Positions 1 through 7,650 of a stretch of 64,000 bases of DNA are shown piece after piece; positions within the stretch are counted from its first letter, which is position 1; each line of letters begins with the position of its first letter. The notes beneath the pieces are model-generated. The model had not been told where the DNA came from, did not search any database, and saw nothing but the letters and a program-made list of their open reading frames with translations. The translations under genes and the position numbers were made by a program. This stretch comes from Oscillospiraceae bacterium. GTDB lineage: Bacteria; Bacillota; Clostridia; Oscillospirales; Acutalibacteraceae. The stretch spans positions 54,698 to 118,697 of the forward strand of contig JAKVJJ010000003.1 of assembly GCA_022487055.1 (NCBI GenBank). The letters run 5' to 3'.

Positions 1-516
1 AATCAGCACAATTTTCTGTCGGAAGTGATCAAATGCAATCACGCGGTCAAAAAGCATCAGATCCATATCCTTAAAATGTTCCTGGTCCTCCGCATCCAGT
101 AGGAGTTCCGGTTCGCTGTATTTCACATAATCATAGGAAAAATAGCCAACCAGTCCACCGGTAAATGGCGGCAACTCCGGAATCCGCGGACTTTTGTTGG
201 CTGCAAGAATTTTTTTCAGCACAGCTCCCGGGTTCTGCGTATGAAAATGTTCTTCCGATTTTCCCCGCACCCGCATTTCTCCGTCCGCACAGGTGATTTC
301 CTGCTTGGGGTCAAATCCAAGAAATGTGTAGCGGCCCCAATGACGTTTGCTCTCAGCACTTTCCAGCAAAAAACAGTGATGGCTTTTTGCCTGCAGAATA
401 CGCAGGACTTCAATCGGCGTTTTGATGTCTGCATAAATTTCCCGGCTGACCGGCAAAATCCGGTACTGCCCCTGCGCTGCAAAACGTTTTACTTCTTCCA
501 AAGTCGGTTTTGTCAT
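1..516 (-). CDS. trpE: Anthranilate synthase component I, 5' part only (runs off window)
   Basis: The first 172 codons are present; the rest lies beyond position 1. The reading is MTKPTLEEVKRFAAQ, then a segment with FLLESAE and WGRYTFLGFDP, then FTGGLVGYFSYDYVKYSEPEL and LMLFDRVIAFDHF. These are typical of the N-terminal regulatory half of TrpE (tryptophan-sensing LLES motif, GGLVGYFSYD block). TrpE makes anthranilate from chorismate using ammonia or glutamine through TrpG. The start ATG at 516 has GGGAGGG about 7 nt upstream. The gene sits directly behind a T-box leader with a Trp specifier, which confirms the identity. The related PabB is possible in principle, but the tryptophan T-box argues against it. 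Confidence 0.93.
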   Translation of the reverse strand, partial: MTKPTLEEVKRFAAQGQYRILPVSREIYADIKTPIEVLRILQAKSHHCFLLESAESKRHWGRYTFLGFDPKQEITCADGEMRVRGKSEEHFHTQNPGAVLKKILAANKSPRIPELPPFTGGLVGYFSYDYVKYSEPELLLDAEDQEHFKDMDLMLFDRVIAFDHFRQKIVLI

Positions 517-547
517 GGATAATCCCTCCCGAAAGATTTCCCTAGAA

Positions 548-868
548 AGGCATACAAAAAGGCCCGCCCAGGGCAAACAGAATACTGTCTGCCAAGGACG
601 GGCCTCTAAAATCCGGCTCGCGGTGCCACCTTGCTTTGCGGCCAATGAAAGCCGCACACTTTGTGGAGTACCAACATACCCCCGGCCCCTTACGCAGGCC
701 ATACGTCACGGAATACTCAGTGCAAAGCACCTTTCGCCGTGCCCTCAGTGGTCCATTTAACAGCCCGCTCACGGCCCGGCTCTCATCTGCCCGGACTCTC
801 TGTACGCGCTTGTGCCGTTTTTATCTCCACTTCATCGGTTTTGCAAGAAATAAAAATTGATTGATTTG
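548..868 (-). promoter_or_regulatory. T-box leader of trpE (tRNA-Trp sensing)
   Basis: The minus strand carries the T-box core AAGGTGGCACCGCG at 619-632. It is followed by a strong terminator hairpin at 561-604 (GGCCCGTCC pairing with GGGCGGGCC) and a U-run at 556-560. Upstream lies a Stem I region with an AGAGAGU motif and a likely specifier UGG in the context AAAUGGACC (near 755-763), which matches Trp codon and trpE. Uncharged tRNA-Trp would stabilise the antiterminator and allow trpE transcription. The class call is certain; the exact Stem I borders are approximate. Confidence 0.93.
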
Positions 869-875
869 ACTTCAT

Positions 876-903
876 ATTATACACAACTTCAAAAATCTGT
901 CAA
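876..903 (-). promoter_or_regulatory. Promoter of the trpE T-box transcript
   Basis: On the minus strand there is TTGACA (898-903), a 16-bp spacer and TATAAT (876-881), both perfect consensus boxes. The predicted start near 868 is just before T-box Stem I. Confidence 0.85.
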
Positions 904-1158
904 CAGTTTTTTGAAAATTTTTTGCCTTTGATATTTTCCAGCGATGTTTCTCATTTTCTAAAAAACGAATCTATTTTTCCTCAAGCAATAAAAAAGCAGC
1001 CGTAAGTTTCATGTGATTGTTATGTAAAAATATGTAAAACTATTAGTTGGCTTTCGATTTGCAGTGGAAAAGTTGCCGGTAAAATTCACAAAATATTAAT
1101 ATAGAGTTTTGATAAATACAACTTCTTTACAAAATATTTATAAAGTAAAGTTTTTATA
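904..1158. other. AT-rich intergenic region, no gene seen
   Basis: This stretch lies between divergent trpE and amt transcription units. It is AT-rich with no convincing ORF. It has short A/T runs but no dual hexaloop hairpin of the ANTAR type that I could fold by eye. It may hold upstream elements for the amt promoter. Confidence 0.5.
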
Positions 1159-1186
1159 TTGCATTTCATGAAAAAGGAACTATACT
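1159..1186 (+). promoter_or_regulatory. Promoter upstream of the ammonium transporter unit
   Basis: TTGCAT (1159-1164), a 16-bp spacer and TATACT (1181-1186) make a good sigma-A promoter. The predicted start is near 1193, immediately before the hairpin at 1196. Confidence 0.65.
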
Positions 1187-1195
1187 AGTTAGTGA

Positions 1196-1240
1196 ACGAG
1201 GGCGTTCATGGTAATTTCACCATGAGCGCCCTCGTTTTTA
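1196..1240 (+). terminator. Long perfect hairpin with U-run in the amt leader
   Basis: A 17-bp stem (1196-1212 with 1219-1235, one G-U pair) closes a 6-nt loop and is followed by TTTTTAT. It has every mark of an intrinsic terminator but lies between the promoter and the first gene of the unit, starting only about 3 nt after the predicted transcription start. It could be an attenuator controlling nitrogen genes, or a terminator for a transcript arriving from further upstream. Confidence 0.7.
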
Positions 1241-1291
1241 TATGCATATGCAAAAATCCGAATCGATTGGGAAAGAAAGGGCTGCTGCTTT

Positions 1292-1600
1292 ATGGACCAA
1301 AATGGAAAAGGAACAGATAGCACCGTTACAAAAGAAAAATTCGTTTCAATTATGTTGCTGCGGATACTTTCCATCATGATTATGCTGGCAGGCGCGTTAC
1401 TGGCGGTCGTGAGCTTTGCGGGAGGAACCTATGTCACAGTTCTCACCAGCCGGATTCCCGGCGCGGTGTTCGGGCTGGTAATTCTGTTTTTGGGCATCAG
1501 ATATTTCCTTTCTGTCCGAAAACTGAAAGCTGAGGTTTACAAATCTGACTCAAAGTTTTCATGGAGTAATTTCGGGCAGAAGTCCAAAGACAAAATGTGA
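1292..1600 (+). CDS. Small two-helix membrane protein preceding amt
   Basis: This 102-residue protein has a polar N-terminus, two hydrophobic segments (about residues 19-46 and 54-73) and a basic, charged tail ending KSKDKM. I do not recognise a family. A weak RBS (AAAGAAAGG) precedes ATG 1292. It lies between the promoter/hairpin and the ammonium transporter, whose start is 30 nt downstream, so it is almost certainly co-transcribed. A role as an accessory or regulatory subunit of the transporter is only inference from position. Confidence 0.7.
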   Translation: MDQNGKGTDSTVTKEKFVSIMLLRILSIMIMLAGALLAVVSFAGGTYVTVLTSRIPGAVFGLVILFLGIRYFLSVRKLKAEVYKSDSKFSWSNFGQKSKDKM

Positions 1601-1629
1601 ATGGAAACAAAAGAAGGGAGACTACTTTT

Positions 1630-3666
1630 ATGGAACAAGTGAAAAAGCACAAAAAGGGGCTATTCGTTGCTGTGTTTCTCCTTGTGTTGGCAATCCTTGC
1701 GTTCCTGATATTCCAAGATGTGACAACAAAAAATGTGGCTGACCCAACCGGCGCAGCTTACACCGCAGTGCAGGGCAGTCAGACACTTCAGACTGTTGCT
1801 GCCACTGCCAATAAAGCACTGTTCGGCTCCAATTACGTATGGATTATGATTTGCGCATTCATGGTGTTTTTCTTCCAATGCGGCTTTGCTATGGTGGAAA
1901 CCGGCTTCTGCCGTGCCAAAAACGCAGCACACACCATGACCATGAACTTCATGGTTTTTCTGGTTGGTGCCGTTGGCTATTTCTTAGTCGGCTTTGCACT
2001 GCAGATGGGCGGTTCCGGCGGTAATGCCAATCTCGGCAGTGGCAGTTCCGTACTGAACGGTCTGCTCTGCATTCCGGGGCTCGGCGGTGTCCTCGGCTAT
2101 AAAGGTTTCATGCTCAACGGAACTTATGACGCAGGTGTTTATGCCCTGTTCTTTTTCCAGATGGTCTTTATGGACACAACCGTCACCATTCCGACCGGTG
2201 CAATGGCAGAGCGTGTGAAATATTCCGCCGTTGTGATTATTTCCTTCTTTATCTCCATGTTCCTTTATCCGCTGTTTGCCAACTGGGTGTGGGGCGGCGG
2301 CTGGCTCTCCACGCTTGGCAAAAATTTCGGGCTTGGCCATGGTGTAGTGGATTTCGCCGGTTCAGCTGTGGTTCACTCCATGGGCGGCATGATTGCTCTT
2401 GCTGGTGCGATTGTCATCGGCCCACGCATTGGCAAGTTTAAAAAAGACGGCACTGCCAGAGCTTTTCCGGGCCACGACATTCCCATGGCAATCCTCGGCA
2501 CCATTGTGCTGTTTTTCTGCTGGTTCTCATTCAATGCGGGCTCCACATTGAATGCTTCTGATTTCCGGCTCTCTGTGGTGGCAACTAACACCATGATTGC
2601 CGGCGCCATTGGCGGTCTGGTTGCTATGTTCTATATGTGGGCCAAATATGGCAAGCCGGACCCGTCTATGACCGCGAACGGCTGTCTTGCCGGACTGGTC
2701 GCTATCACGGCACCATGCGCTTTCGTGGATGCAGACGCAGCTTTTCTGATTGGCTTGGTCGCCGGCATTCTGGTATGCGTGGCGGTTCCGTTTGTTGAAA
2801 ACAAATGGAAGCTGGATGACCCTGTCGGCGCAATCTCCGTTCACGGTGCAAATGGACTATGGGGCGTCATTTCCCTTGGCCTGTTTGCGGACGGCAAGTA
2901 TGGCGACGGTCTGAATGGCGTTTCCGGCGGTGTGCGCGGCTTGTTTTACGGTGATGCTTCCCAGTTCGCAGCACAGCTCATTGCAGTGTGTGTCCTGCTG
3001 GTCTGGGGATTCGGTGTGTCTTATCTGTTCTTCCGCTTCCTTGATAAAGTCTGGGGACTGCGTGTTTCCCCAGAGGTTGAAATTGAGGGACTGGATATTC
3101 CAGAAATGGGTGTGTTGGCTTATCCGGACAATCAGCTTGTCCGCTGTGAGCTTGACCAGATTTCTGACGATGACGCTGAGATTAAGCAGCTTGCAAGGTT
3201 CAAAGGCTTCGACATGAACCGGATGGCTGAAATCTCCAGCAGCAAAGCCGATACCGTGGAAGTCTTTGCTGACTCTGCCGCCACAGTGGCAGATGACGGA
3301 CACGAGCAGGCAAAGCTCACCAAAATTGTGGTGCTGATGAAGCAGAATAAATTTGAAGCGTTCAAAGAAGCTATGAATAAGCTGGGTGTTTCCGGCATGA
3401 CGGTCACACAGGTCCTCGGCTGCGGCGCACAGAAGGGCCAGCCGGAATACTACCGCGGTGTTTCCACAGAAGTGACTCTGCTGCCAAAGGTACAGGTGGA
3501 AATCGTCATTGCCAAAGTGCCTGTCAGAGAAGTCATCGCAACCGCAAAGAAAGTCCTTTATACCGGACATATCGGCGACGGCAAAATCTTTGTATACAAT
3601 GTTGAAAATGCTGTGAAGATTCGCACCGGTGAAGAGGGCTGGGATGCCCTGCAAGGTGATGACTGA
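1630..3666 (+). CDS. amt: Ammonium transporter fused to a C-terminal PII (GlnK) domain
   Basis: The 678-residue protein consists of an Amt/Rh channel (roughly residues 50-470) and a linker of about 90 residues. The last 116 residues form a PII signal domain. Channel hallmarks are GFAMVETGF, the twin pore histidines in VVHSMGG and ISVHGANGLWG, and DTTVTIPTGA. The PII part has KFEAFKEAM, GCGAQKGQPEYYRG, LPKVQVEIVI and HIGDGKIFV. In free GlnK the T-loop blocks the Amt pore when nitrogen is replete; here both are one chain. The T-loop reads RGVSTEVTLLPK, with Thr where enteric PII has the uridylylated Tyr51, so uridylylation control is unlikely. ATG 1630 was chosen over the upstream GTG 1597 because GAAGGGAG sits 9 nt before it. 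Confidence 0.95.
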   Translation: MEQVKKHKKGLFVAVFLLVLAILAFLIFQDVTTKNVADPTGAAYTAVQGSQTLQTVAATANKALFGSNYVWIMICAFMVFFFQCGFAMVETGFCRAKNAAHTMTMNFMVFLVGAVGYFLVGFALQMGGSGGNANLGSGSSVLNGLLCIPGLGGVLGYKGFMLNGTYDAGVYALFFFQMVFMDTTVTIPTGAMAERVKYSAVVIISFFISMFLYPLFANWVWGGGWLSTLGKNFGLGHGVVDFAGSAVVHSMGGMIALAGAIVIGPRIGKFKKDGTARAFPGHDIPMAILGTIVLFFCWFSFNAGSTLNASDFRLSVVATNTMIAGAIGGLVAMFYMWAKYGKPDPSMTANGCLAGLVAITAPCAFVDADAAFLIGLVAGILVCVAVPFVENKWKLDDPVGAISVHGANGLWGVISLGLFADGKYGDGLNGVSGGVRGLFYGDASQFAAQLIAVCVLLVWGFGVSYLFFRFLDKVWGLRVSPEVEIEGLDIPEMGVLAYPDNQLVRCELDQISDDDAEIKQLARFKGFDMNRMAEISSSKADTVEVFADSAATVADDGHEQAKLTKIVVLMKQNKFEAFKEAMNKLGVSGMTVTQVLGCGAQKGQPEYYRGVSTEVTLLPKVQVEIVIAKVPVREVIATAKKVLYTGHIGDGKIFVYNVENAVKIRTGEEGWDALQGDD

Positions 3667-3711
3667 GTCCTTTCGCACTGAAACAGCAGCATTTACATGA
3701 TGAAGCAGCAT

Positions 3712-3763
3712 AAAAAGAGCAGGAGTTTTCAGCCTTACTGCGGCTGAGAGTTCCTGCTCTTTT
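3712..3763. terminator. Bidirectional terminator between amt and the beta-CASP gene
   Basis: AAAAAGAGCAGGA (3712-3724) and TTCCTGCTCTTTT (3751-3763) form a long stem flanked by A-run and T-run, suiting both converging genes. Confidence 0.85.
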
Positions 3764-3772
3764 GCTGTCAAA

Positions 3773-5380
3773 TTATCTGTCCCATTTATCGCACAGCGCA
3801 AGAAGCTGGTCGGTAAATTTGCCAAGGTCTTTATTGGCACCGCCCTCATTATGCTGCACGACTTCCAGCAAGCGCTTCTGTGCCTGCATCAAACGCGCAT
3901 ATGCCGGTGAATAATGTTTTCCGGATGCCGCCGAACGTGCCGGGTGCAGCTTTTCCGGAGCAATGCCGACCTCTGTGAAGCGGTCCTCCAACAGGTCATA
4001 ATCGGCCTCAAAGTCAGGTGCGCAGGCATCAAATCCGCGTGTGCACAATTCCGCTGTGAAAGCCTCGCAGCAGGCACGCTCACCATGCACCACAAACACT
4101 TCTTTCGGCTTTGGATTGAAAGCATTAATCCATTCAATTAAACCGGTATGGTCAGCATGGCCGGACATGGAGCGGAAATTGTAAATATGCGCCTTAACTG
4201 CAATTTGCTCGCCGAATAGCTTGACACTGTCTGTCCCTTCCAGTAGAATGCGTCCCAGTGTTCCCACTGCTTGATAGCCGACAAAGACGATAGCACACTC
4301 CGGCCGCCAGAGATTGTGTTTCAAATGGTGCCGGATGCGTCCGGCCTCGCACATACCGCTGGAGGAAATAATGACTTTCGGCACACCATCCTCATTCAGT
4401 GCCTTGGATTCCTCCACACTGGCAGTAATATGTAGATTTGAAAACTGCAGCGGCTCTGTTCCCCTGTCAATCAACCCAATGGTTTCCGCATCTGCATAGC
4501 CATGCAGATCACTGCTGTAAATTGCCGTAGCCTCGGCAGCAAGCGGTGAATCTACATAAACCGGGAAATCCGGGTTGAGCGGTGTCAAGTGCCGCTCCTT
4601 AATTTTACGGAAGAAAAACAGCAGTTCCTGTGTGCGGCCGACTGCAAAGGACGGAATGATGACATTTCCGCCTGCAGCCAGCGTATGGTCAATCACATCC
4701 GCAAATTCTTTTGTGTAGTCCTTGGCAGGCTCATGCTCGCGGTCGCCATAAGTGGACTCCATGACCACATAGTCCGCCTCATGCAGATACTGTGGGTTGC
4801 GGATAATTGGCTGGTCTTTATTGCCGATGTCACCGGAAAAGACCAGCTTTTTGGTCACGCCGTTTTCCTCAGCCCAAATTTCCACGGATGCGCTGCCCAG
4901 CAAATGCCCCGCATCGGTAAAGCGCACCCGTACCCCTTCACAAAGCGGCACATCTTCCTCATACTCACAGCTTTCCAGCAATTTGACCGCTGCTTCCGCG
5001 TCTTCCACCGTATACAACGGTGCTTTGGGCAAATGACCGGAGCGGCGACCTTTGCGCAGAGCCTGCTCGGCGTCCATCTCCTGAATGTGCGCGCTATCAC
5101 GCAGCATAATGTCCAACAAATACGCTGTTTTTCTGGTTGCCAGAATCTTTCCCTGAAAACCCTGTTTCACCAGCAGCGGCAATCTGCCTGTGTGGTCGAT
5201 ATGTGCGTGTGTAATGATGACATAATCCACCAGATTGGCACAAAAAGGGAGTGTATTGTTGTCAGTTTCGTCCGCGCCCTGCTGCAGGCCACAGTCAATC
5301 AGGATGTGTTTGCCGTTAACTGTCAGGCAGTGACAGCTGCCAGTTACTTCTTTATCCGCACCGTAAAATGTAAGTTTCAT
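3773..5380 (-). CDS. MBL-fold beta-CASP ribonuclease-like protein
   Basis: The 535-residue protein has the metallo-beta-lactamase motif HAHIDH at residues 58-63, a further metal-site region FTDAGHLLGSAS, and FSGDIGNK. It then has a beta-CASP cap (IIPSFAVGRTQELL, IISSSGMCEAGRI) and the C-terminal MSGHADHTGL typical of RNA-metabolising MBL proteins (CPSF/YSH1-like). It is predicted to be a Zn-dependent RNA processing nuclease in the cytoplasm. It is not RNase J, which has a different organisation. Its stop lies 9 nt from the shared terminator; exoA starts upstream on the same strand with a 7-nt gap, so the two are probably co-transcribed. Confidence 0.88.
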   Translation of the reverse strand: MKLTFYGADKEVTGSCHCLTVNGKHILIDCGLQQGADETDNNTLPFCANLVDYVIITHAHIDHTGRLPLLVKQGFQGKILATRKTAYLLDIMLRDSAHIQEMDAEQALRKGRRSGHLPKAPLYTVEDAEAAVKLLESCEYEEDVPLCEGVRVRFTDAGHLLGSASVEIWAEENGVTKKLVFSGDIGNKDQPIIRNPQYLHEADYVVMESTYGDREHEPAKDYTKEFADVIDHTLAAGGNVIIPSFAVGRTQELLFFFRKIKERHLTPLNPDFPVYVDSPLAAEATAIYSSDLHGYADAETIGLIDRGTEPLQFSNLHITASVEESKALNEDGVPKVIISSSGMCEAGRIRHHLKHNLWRPECAIVFVGYQAVGTLGRILLEGTDSVKLFGEQIAVKAHIYNFRSMSGHADHTGLIEWINAFNPKPKEVFVVHGERACCEAFTAELCTRGFDACAPDFEADYDLLEDRFTEVGIAPEKLHPARSAASGKHYSPAYARLMQAQKRLLEVVQHNEGGANKDLGKFTDQLLALCDKWDR

Positions 5381-5387
5381 TACAAAA

Positions 5388-6158
5388 TCACCTGCTCCCC
5401 ATATTCTCGGTTAGTTCCAGCAGGATGGGACAGTGGTCACTTCCATATATATCTGAAAGGATTTCACTGCGCGTTACCTGCGGAAAAAGTCGGTCGGATA
5501 CCAGAAAATAGTCAATGCGCCAGCCCGCGTTGTTTTCGCGTGCATGGAAGCGGTAGCTCCACCAACTGTAGGCACCGGTCTGCTGTGGGTGCAGTGTCCG
5601 AAAAGTATCGGTAAAGCCGGCATGCAAAAGCTGTGTGAATTTTTCACGTTCCTGGTCAGAGAATCCGGCGCTGCCGCGGTTTGGCCCGGGATTTTTAAGG
5701 TCAATCTCCTCATGCGCCACATTCAGGTCGCCGCAGAGGATCACCGGCTTCTGTGCATCCAGTTTCTGCAAGTAAGCGCGGGCAGCATCCTCCCACTGCA
5801 TCCGATAGTCAATCCGCGCCAATTCCGGCTGCGAATTCGGCGTATAAAAAGTTACCAGATAAAATTCCGGAAACTCCAGAGTGATACTGCGGCCTTCTCC
5901 TGTATGCAGAGGATTCTCAATGTCATAAGCAACCGAAAGCGGTTCCCTGCGGGTGAAAACAGCCGTGCCGGAATACCCTTTCCGCTCTGCCGAATTCCAA
6001 TACTGATGATAACCGGAAAGCTGCACATCTGCCTGTCCCGGCTGCATTTTGGTTTCCTGCACACAAATGACATCCGCGTCTGCCTGCGTCATAAATTCCG
6101 TGAAACCTTTTTTCATGCAGGCACGCAGTCCATTGACGTTCCATGAAATAAATTTCAT
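5388..6158 (-). CDS. exoA: Exodeoxyribonuclease III (AP endonuclease)
   Basis: The 256-residue exonuclease III family enzyme cuts DNA at abasic sites during base excision repair. Motifs are SWNVNGLRA at the N-terminus, VICVQETKM with the metal-binding Glu, GDLNVAHEEID, RIDYFLVS and the terminal GSDHCPILLEL with the catalytic His. ATG 6158 has GTGAGG 6 nt upstream; an in-frame GTG four codons earlier lacks a spaced RBS. It is the first gene before the beta-CASP nuclease. Confidence 0.95.
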   Translation of the reverse strand: MKFISWNVNGLRACMKKGFTEFMTQADADVICVQETKMQPGQADVQLSGYHQYWNSAERKGYSGTAVFTRREPLSVAYDIENPLHTGEGRSITLEFPEFYLVTFYTPNSQPELARIDYRMQWEDAARAYLQKLDAQKPVILCGDLNVAHEEIDLKNPGPNRGSAGFSDQEREKFTQLLHAGFTDTFRTLHPQQTGAYSWWSYRFHARENNAGWRIDYFLVSDRLFPQVTRSEILSDIYGSDHCPILLELTENMGSR

Positions 6159-6353
6159 AAGCAACCTCACATTCTATTTCCTGTCAGTTTCAGTATACTC
6201 TGCATTTTGTATATTTGCAACAATATATTAATCATATTTTGCTGAAAAATCACGATATTGCTCATTTTTAGCACATTCTATTTCCGCTTGACGAAAATAA
6301 ATGTTTTTTGCACAAAACCAGGTTGACATTCCGGCGGCAATGGTGACCAATAA

Positions 6354-6405
6354 AAATATAGGCTATATAAAACAATACGAATCATTGCTTTATATAGCCT
6401 ATATT
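6354..6405 (-). terminator. Terminator of tRNA-Leu
   Basis: AATATAGGCTATATAAA pairs with its complement around a 20-nt loop, followed on the minus strand by a T-run. It starts 5 nt after the tRNA 3' end. Confidence 0.8.
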
Positions 6406-6409
6406 AATT

Positions 6410-6494
6410 TGGTGCGGTCAGTGGGACTTGAACCCACACGTCATAAGACACATGCACCTCAAGCATGCCTGTATGCCAATTTCAGCATGACCGC
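6410..6494 (-). tRNA. tRNA-Leu(GAG)
   Basis: The minus strand reads GCGGTCA...TGACCGC for the acceptor stem with an encoded ACCA. It has a long class II variable arm, T-loop GGTTCAAGTCC and anticodon loop TTGAGGT, giving anticodon GAG. The length of 85 nt including CCA fits leucine tRNA. Confidence 0.95.
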
Positions 6495-6504
6495 GTATGC
6501 TTGT

Positions 6505-6533
6505 ATATTATCACTTTCGATAAGATATGTCAA
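6505..6533 (-). promoter_or_regulatory. Promoter of tRNA-Leu
   Basis: TTGACA (6528-6533), a 17-bp spacer and TAATAT (6505-6510) lie about 10 bp upstream of the mature tRNA 5' end. Confidence 0.8.
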
Positions 6534-6590
6534 TATAATTTTCGGAATTTTTATTAAGTTATTTGTTATTTAATTAAGCTATGTAATGCC

Positions 6591-6642
6591 ACATGAGAGA
6601 CGGTGTTGTATGACACGGGTTCAAGTCCTGTCTTGCACATCA
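6591..6642 (+). pseudogene. Relic of a tRNA 3' end
   Basis: ACGGGTTCAAGTCCTGT forms a T-arm (6616-6632, one G-U pair). It is followed by CTTGCAC, a discriminator A and TCA where CCA would be. No matching 5' acceptor strand (GTGCAAG), D-arm or anticodon arm can be found upstream, so only the 3' portion remains. This is either a decayed tRNA or the mark left by recombination into a tRNA gene. Confidence 0.55.
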
Positions 6643-6650
6643 ATTTATAA

Positions 6651-6704
6651 AGATAATAAAAGAATTGGAACCCTCACGATTTGAATCCTTTTATTATCTT
6701 GCTT
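6651..6704. terminator. AT-rich hairpin downstream of the tRNA relic
   Basis: AAGATAATAAAAG (6652-6664) pairs with CTTTTATTATCTT (6688-6700) around a loop containing GGAACCCTCACGATTTGAATCC. It may terminate the relic transcript or insulate the small gene that follows. Confidence 0.5.
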
Positions 6705-6708
6705 ATTA

Positions 6709-6717
6709 TGATATAAT
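6709..6717 (+). promoter_or_regulatory. Extended -10 promoter of the 30-residue peptide gene
   Basis: TGATATAAT at 6709-6717 is an extended -10 box without a clear -35. It lies 50 bp upstream of the small ORF at 6768. Confidence 0.45.
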
Positions 6718-6767
6718 TGGTTTAAATTTTTTATTAGACTCAGAATTAGAAAAGAGGTAAAGGTATT

Positions 6768-6860
6768 ATGAACATAGCTCTATGGATTGCAGTAGGTGCA
6801 GCCATTTTTTGTGCTATCGTTGCAGTTGTTACCGATTCAAAGAAAAAGGAAAAGAAATAA
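6768..6860 (+). CDS. 30-residue single-helix membrane peptide
   Basis: The peptide starts MNIALWIAVGAAIF, continues with a hydrophobic helix to about residue 22, and ends in a strongly basic tail (SKKKEKK). The ribosome site AAGAGGTAAAGG is good and a promoter and terminator bracket it, so it is likely a genuine monocistronic small gene. I do not recognise a family. Small helix-plus-lysine peptides include toxins, holin-like proteins and modulators of membrane enzymes; nothing here decides between them. Confidence 0.6.
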   Translation: MNIALWIAVGAAIFCAIVAVVTDSKKKEKK

Positions 6861-6918
6861 GGAATTATGGTATGAGCATAATCAGGACCTGCATCTGAAG
6901 TGAGCAAATAACACAAAG

Positions 6919-6970
6919 TGGGAACCCCGAATATCACACAAAAATTTGGGTTCCGGGCTTTTGGTTTTTC
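6919..6970 (+). terminator. Terminator after the small peptide gene
   Basis: GGAACCC (6921-6927) pairs with GGGTTCC (6948-6954), followed by GGGCTTTTGGTTTTT. Confidence 0.65.
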
Positions 6971-7003
6971 TGATAAAATTCATTTGTCCATTATTGGGAC
7001 TAG

Positions 7004-7038
7004 TAAAAGGCTTTGGGAAAATTTCCTAAAGCCTTTTA
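7004..7038 (-). terminator. Terminator of the comEC-holA-rnmV operon
   Basis: TAAAAGGCTTTGG (7004-) pairs with CCTAAAGCCTTTTA (to 7038) around a short loop. It overlaps the stop codon of rnmV. Confidence 0.75.
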
Positions 7039-7650
7039 CTTTTCTGTGCTTTCTCCAAATATATGATGACACAGGCTGCAGAAACTCTCACGGCTTATCA
7101 GACTGTTCAGTACCTCCACCAGTCCGTTCGCCGAAAGATGTTCCGGCAGATTCAGATTTTCCTGGACCATACGACGGTGCTTCATACTTTCTGCGCCGCC
7201 AGAAAGGCCCAGCTCAAACAGGTCTGTTTTGGTAATGCGGCGCCCTTGCTGTTCTGCCGCCGGTTCACTGCTGACGCCGGCTTTCAGCAAACACTCCCGC
7301 AGAATATTTATCGGTATGCCCTCCACCCCAAGCTTACCCTCTTTACCGGGCGCTGCTTTGCGTTTCTCTTTTCCGAAAATGTCAGGAATATAAGCATTCT
7401 TTATCTTTTCCGGGTTAATCGAACCTTTCAGAAAATTTCGTATCATAAAGCCCGCTGAGTCGCTGTCTGTCAAAATCAGCAGACCTCGCTTGTCTGCCAG
7501 CCGACGCAGCAGTTCCAACTGTTCTTTATCTCGAAAAATACGAAAGCCATGTGTTTCAATAATCAGGCCGTCAATCAGCGCAGAAAGCTTGATTTTATCA
7601 TACTTGCCCTCCACAACTACTGCTTCCCGCACTTTCAGCTTTTCTGTCAT
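7036..7650 (-). CDS. rnmV: Ribonuclease M5 (TOPRIM, 5S rRNA maturation)
   Basis: The 204-residue protein has an N-terminal TOPRIM domain: VVVEGKYDKIKL with the catalytic Glu, then LLILTDSDSAGF with the DxD pair. A C-terminal RNase M5-type region carries the PINILRECLLKAG stretch. RNase M5 trims both ends of 5S rRNA precursor bound to L18. The start overlaps the holA stop by 4 nt, indicating translational coupling. Length matches the family. Confidence 0.9.
   Translation of the reverse strand: MTEKLKVREAVVVEGKYDKIKLSALIDGLIIETHGFRIFRDKEQLELLRRLADKRGLLILTDSDSAGFMIRNFLKGSINPEKIKNAYIPDIFGKEKRKAAPGKEGKLGVEGIPINILRECLLKAGVSSEPAAEQQGRRITKTDLFELGLSGGAESMKHRRMVQENLNLPEHLSANGLVEVLNSLISRESFCSLCHHIFGESTEK

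Noticed and set aside
4589..5614. 341-codon plus-strand frame opposite the beta-CASP gene and exoA
   Set aside because: Antisense shadow spanning two genes; translation has no family signature.
6591..6642. Functional tRNA on the plus strand
   Set aside because: Only the T-arm and 3' acceptor are present; no 5' acceptor, D-arm or anticodon arm can be paired.
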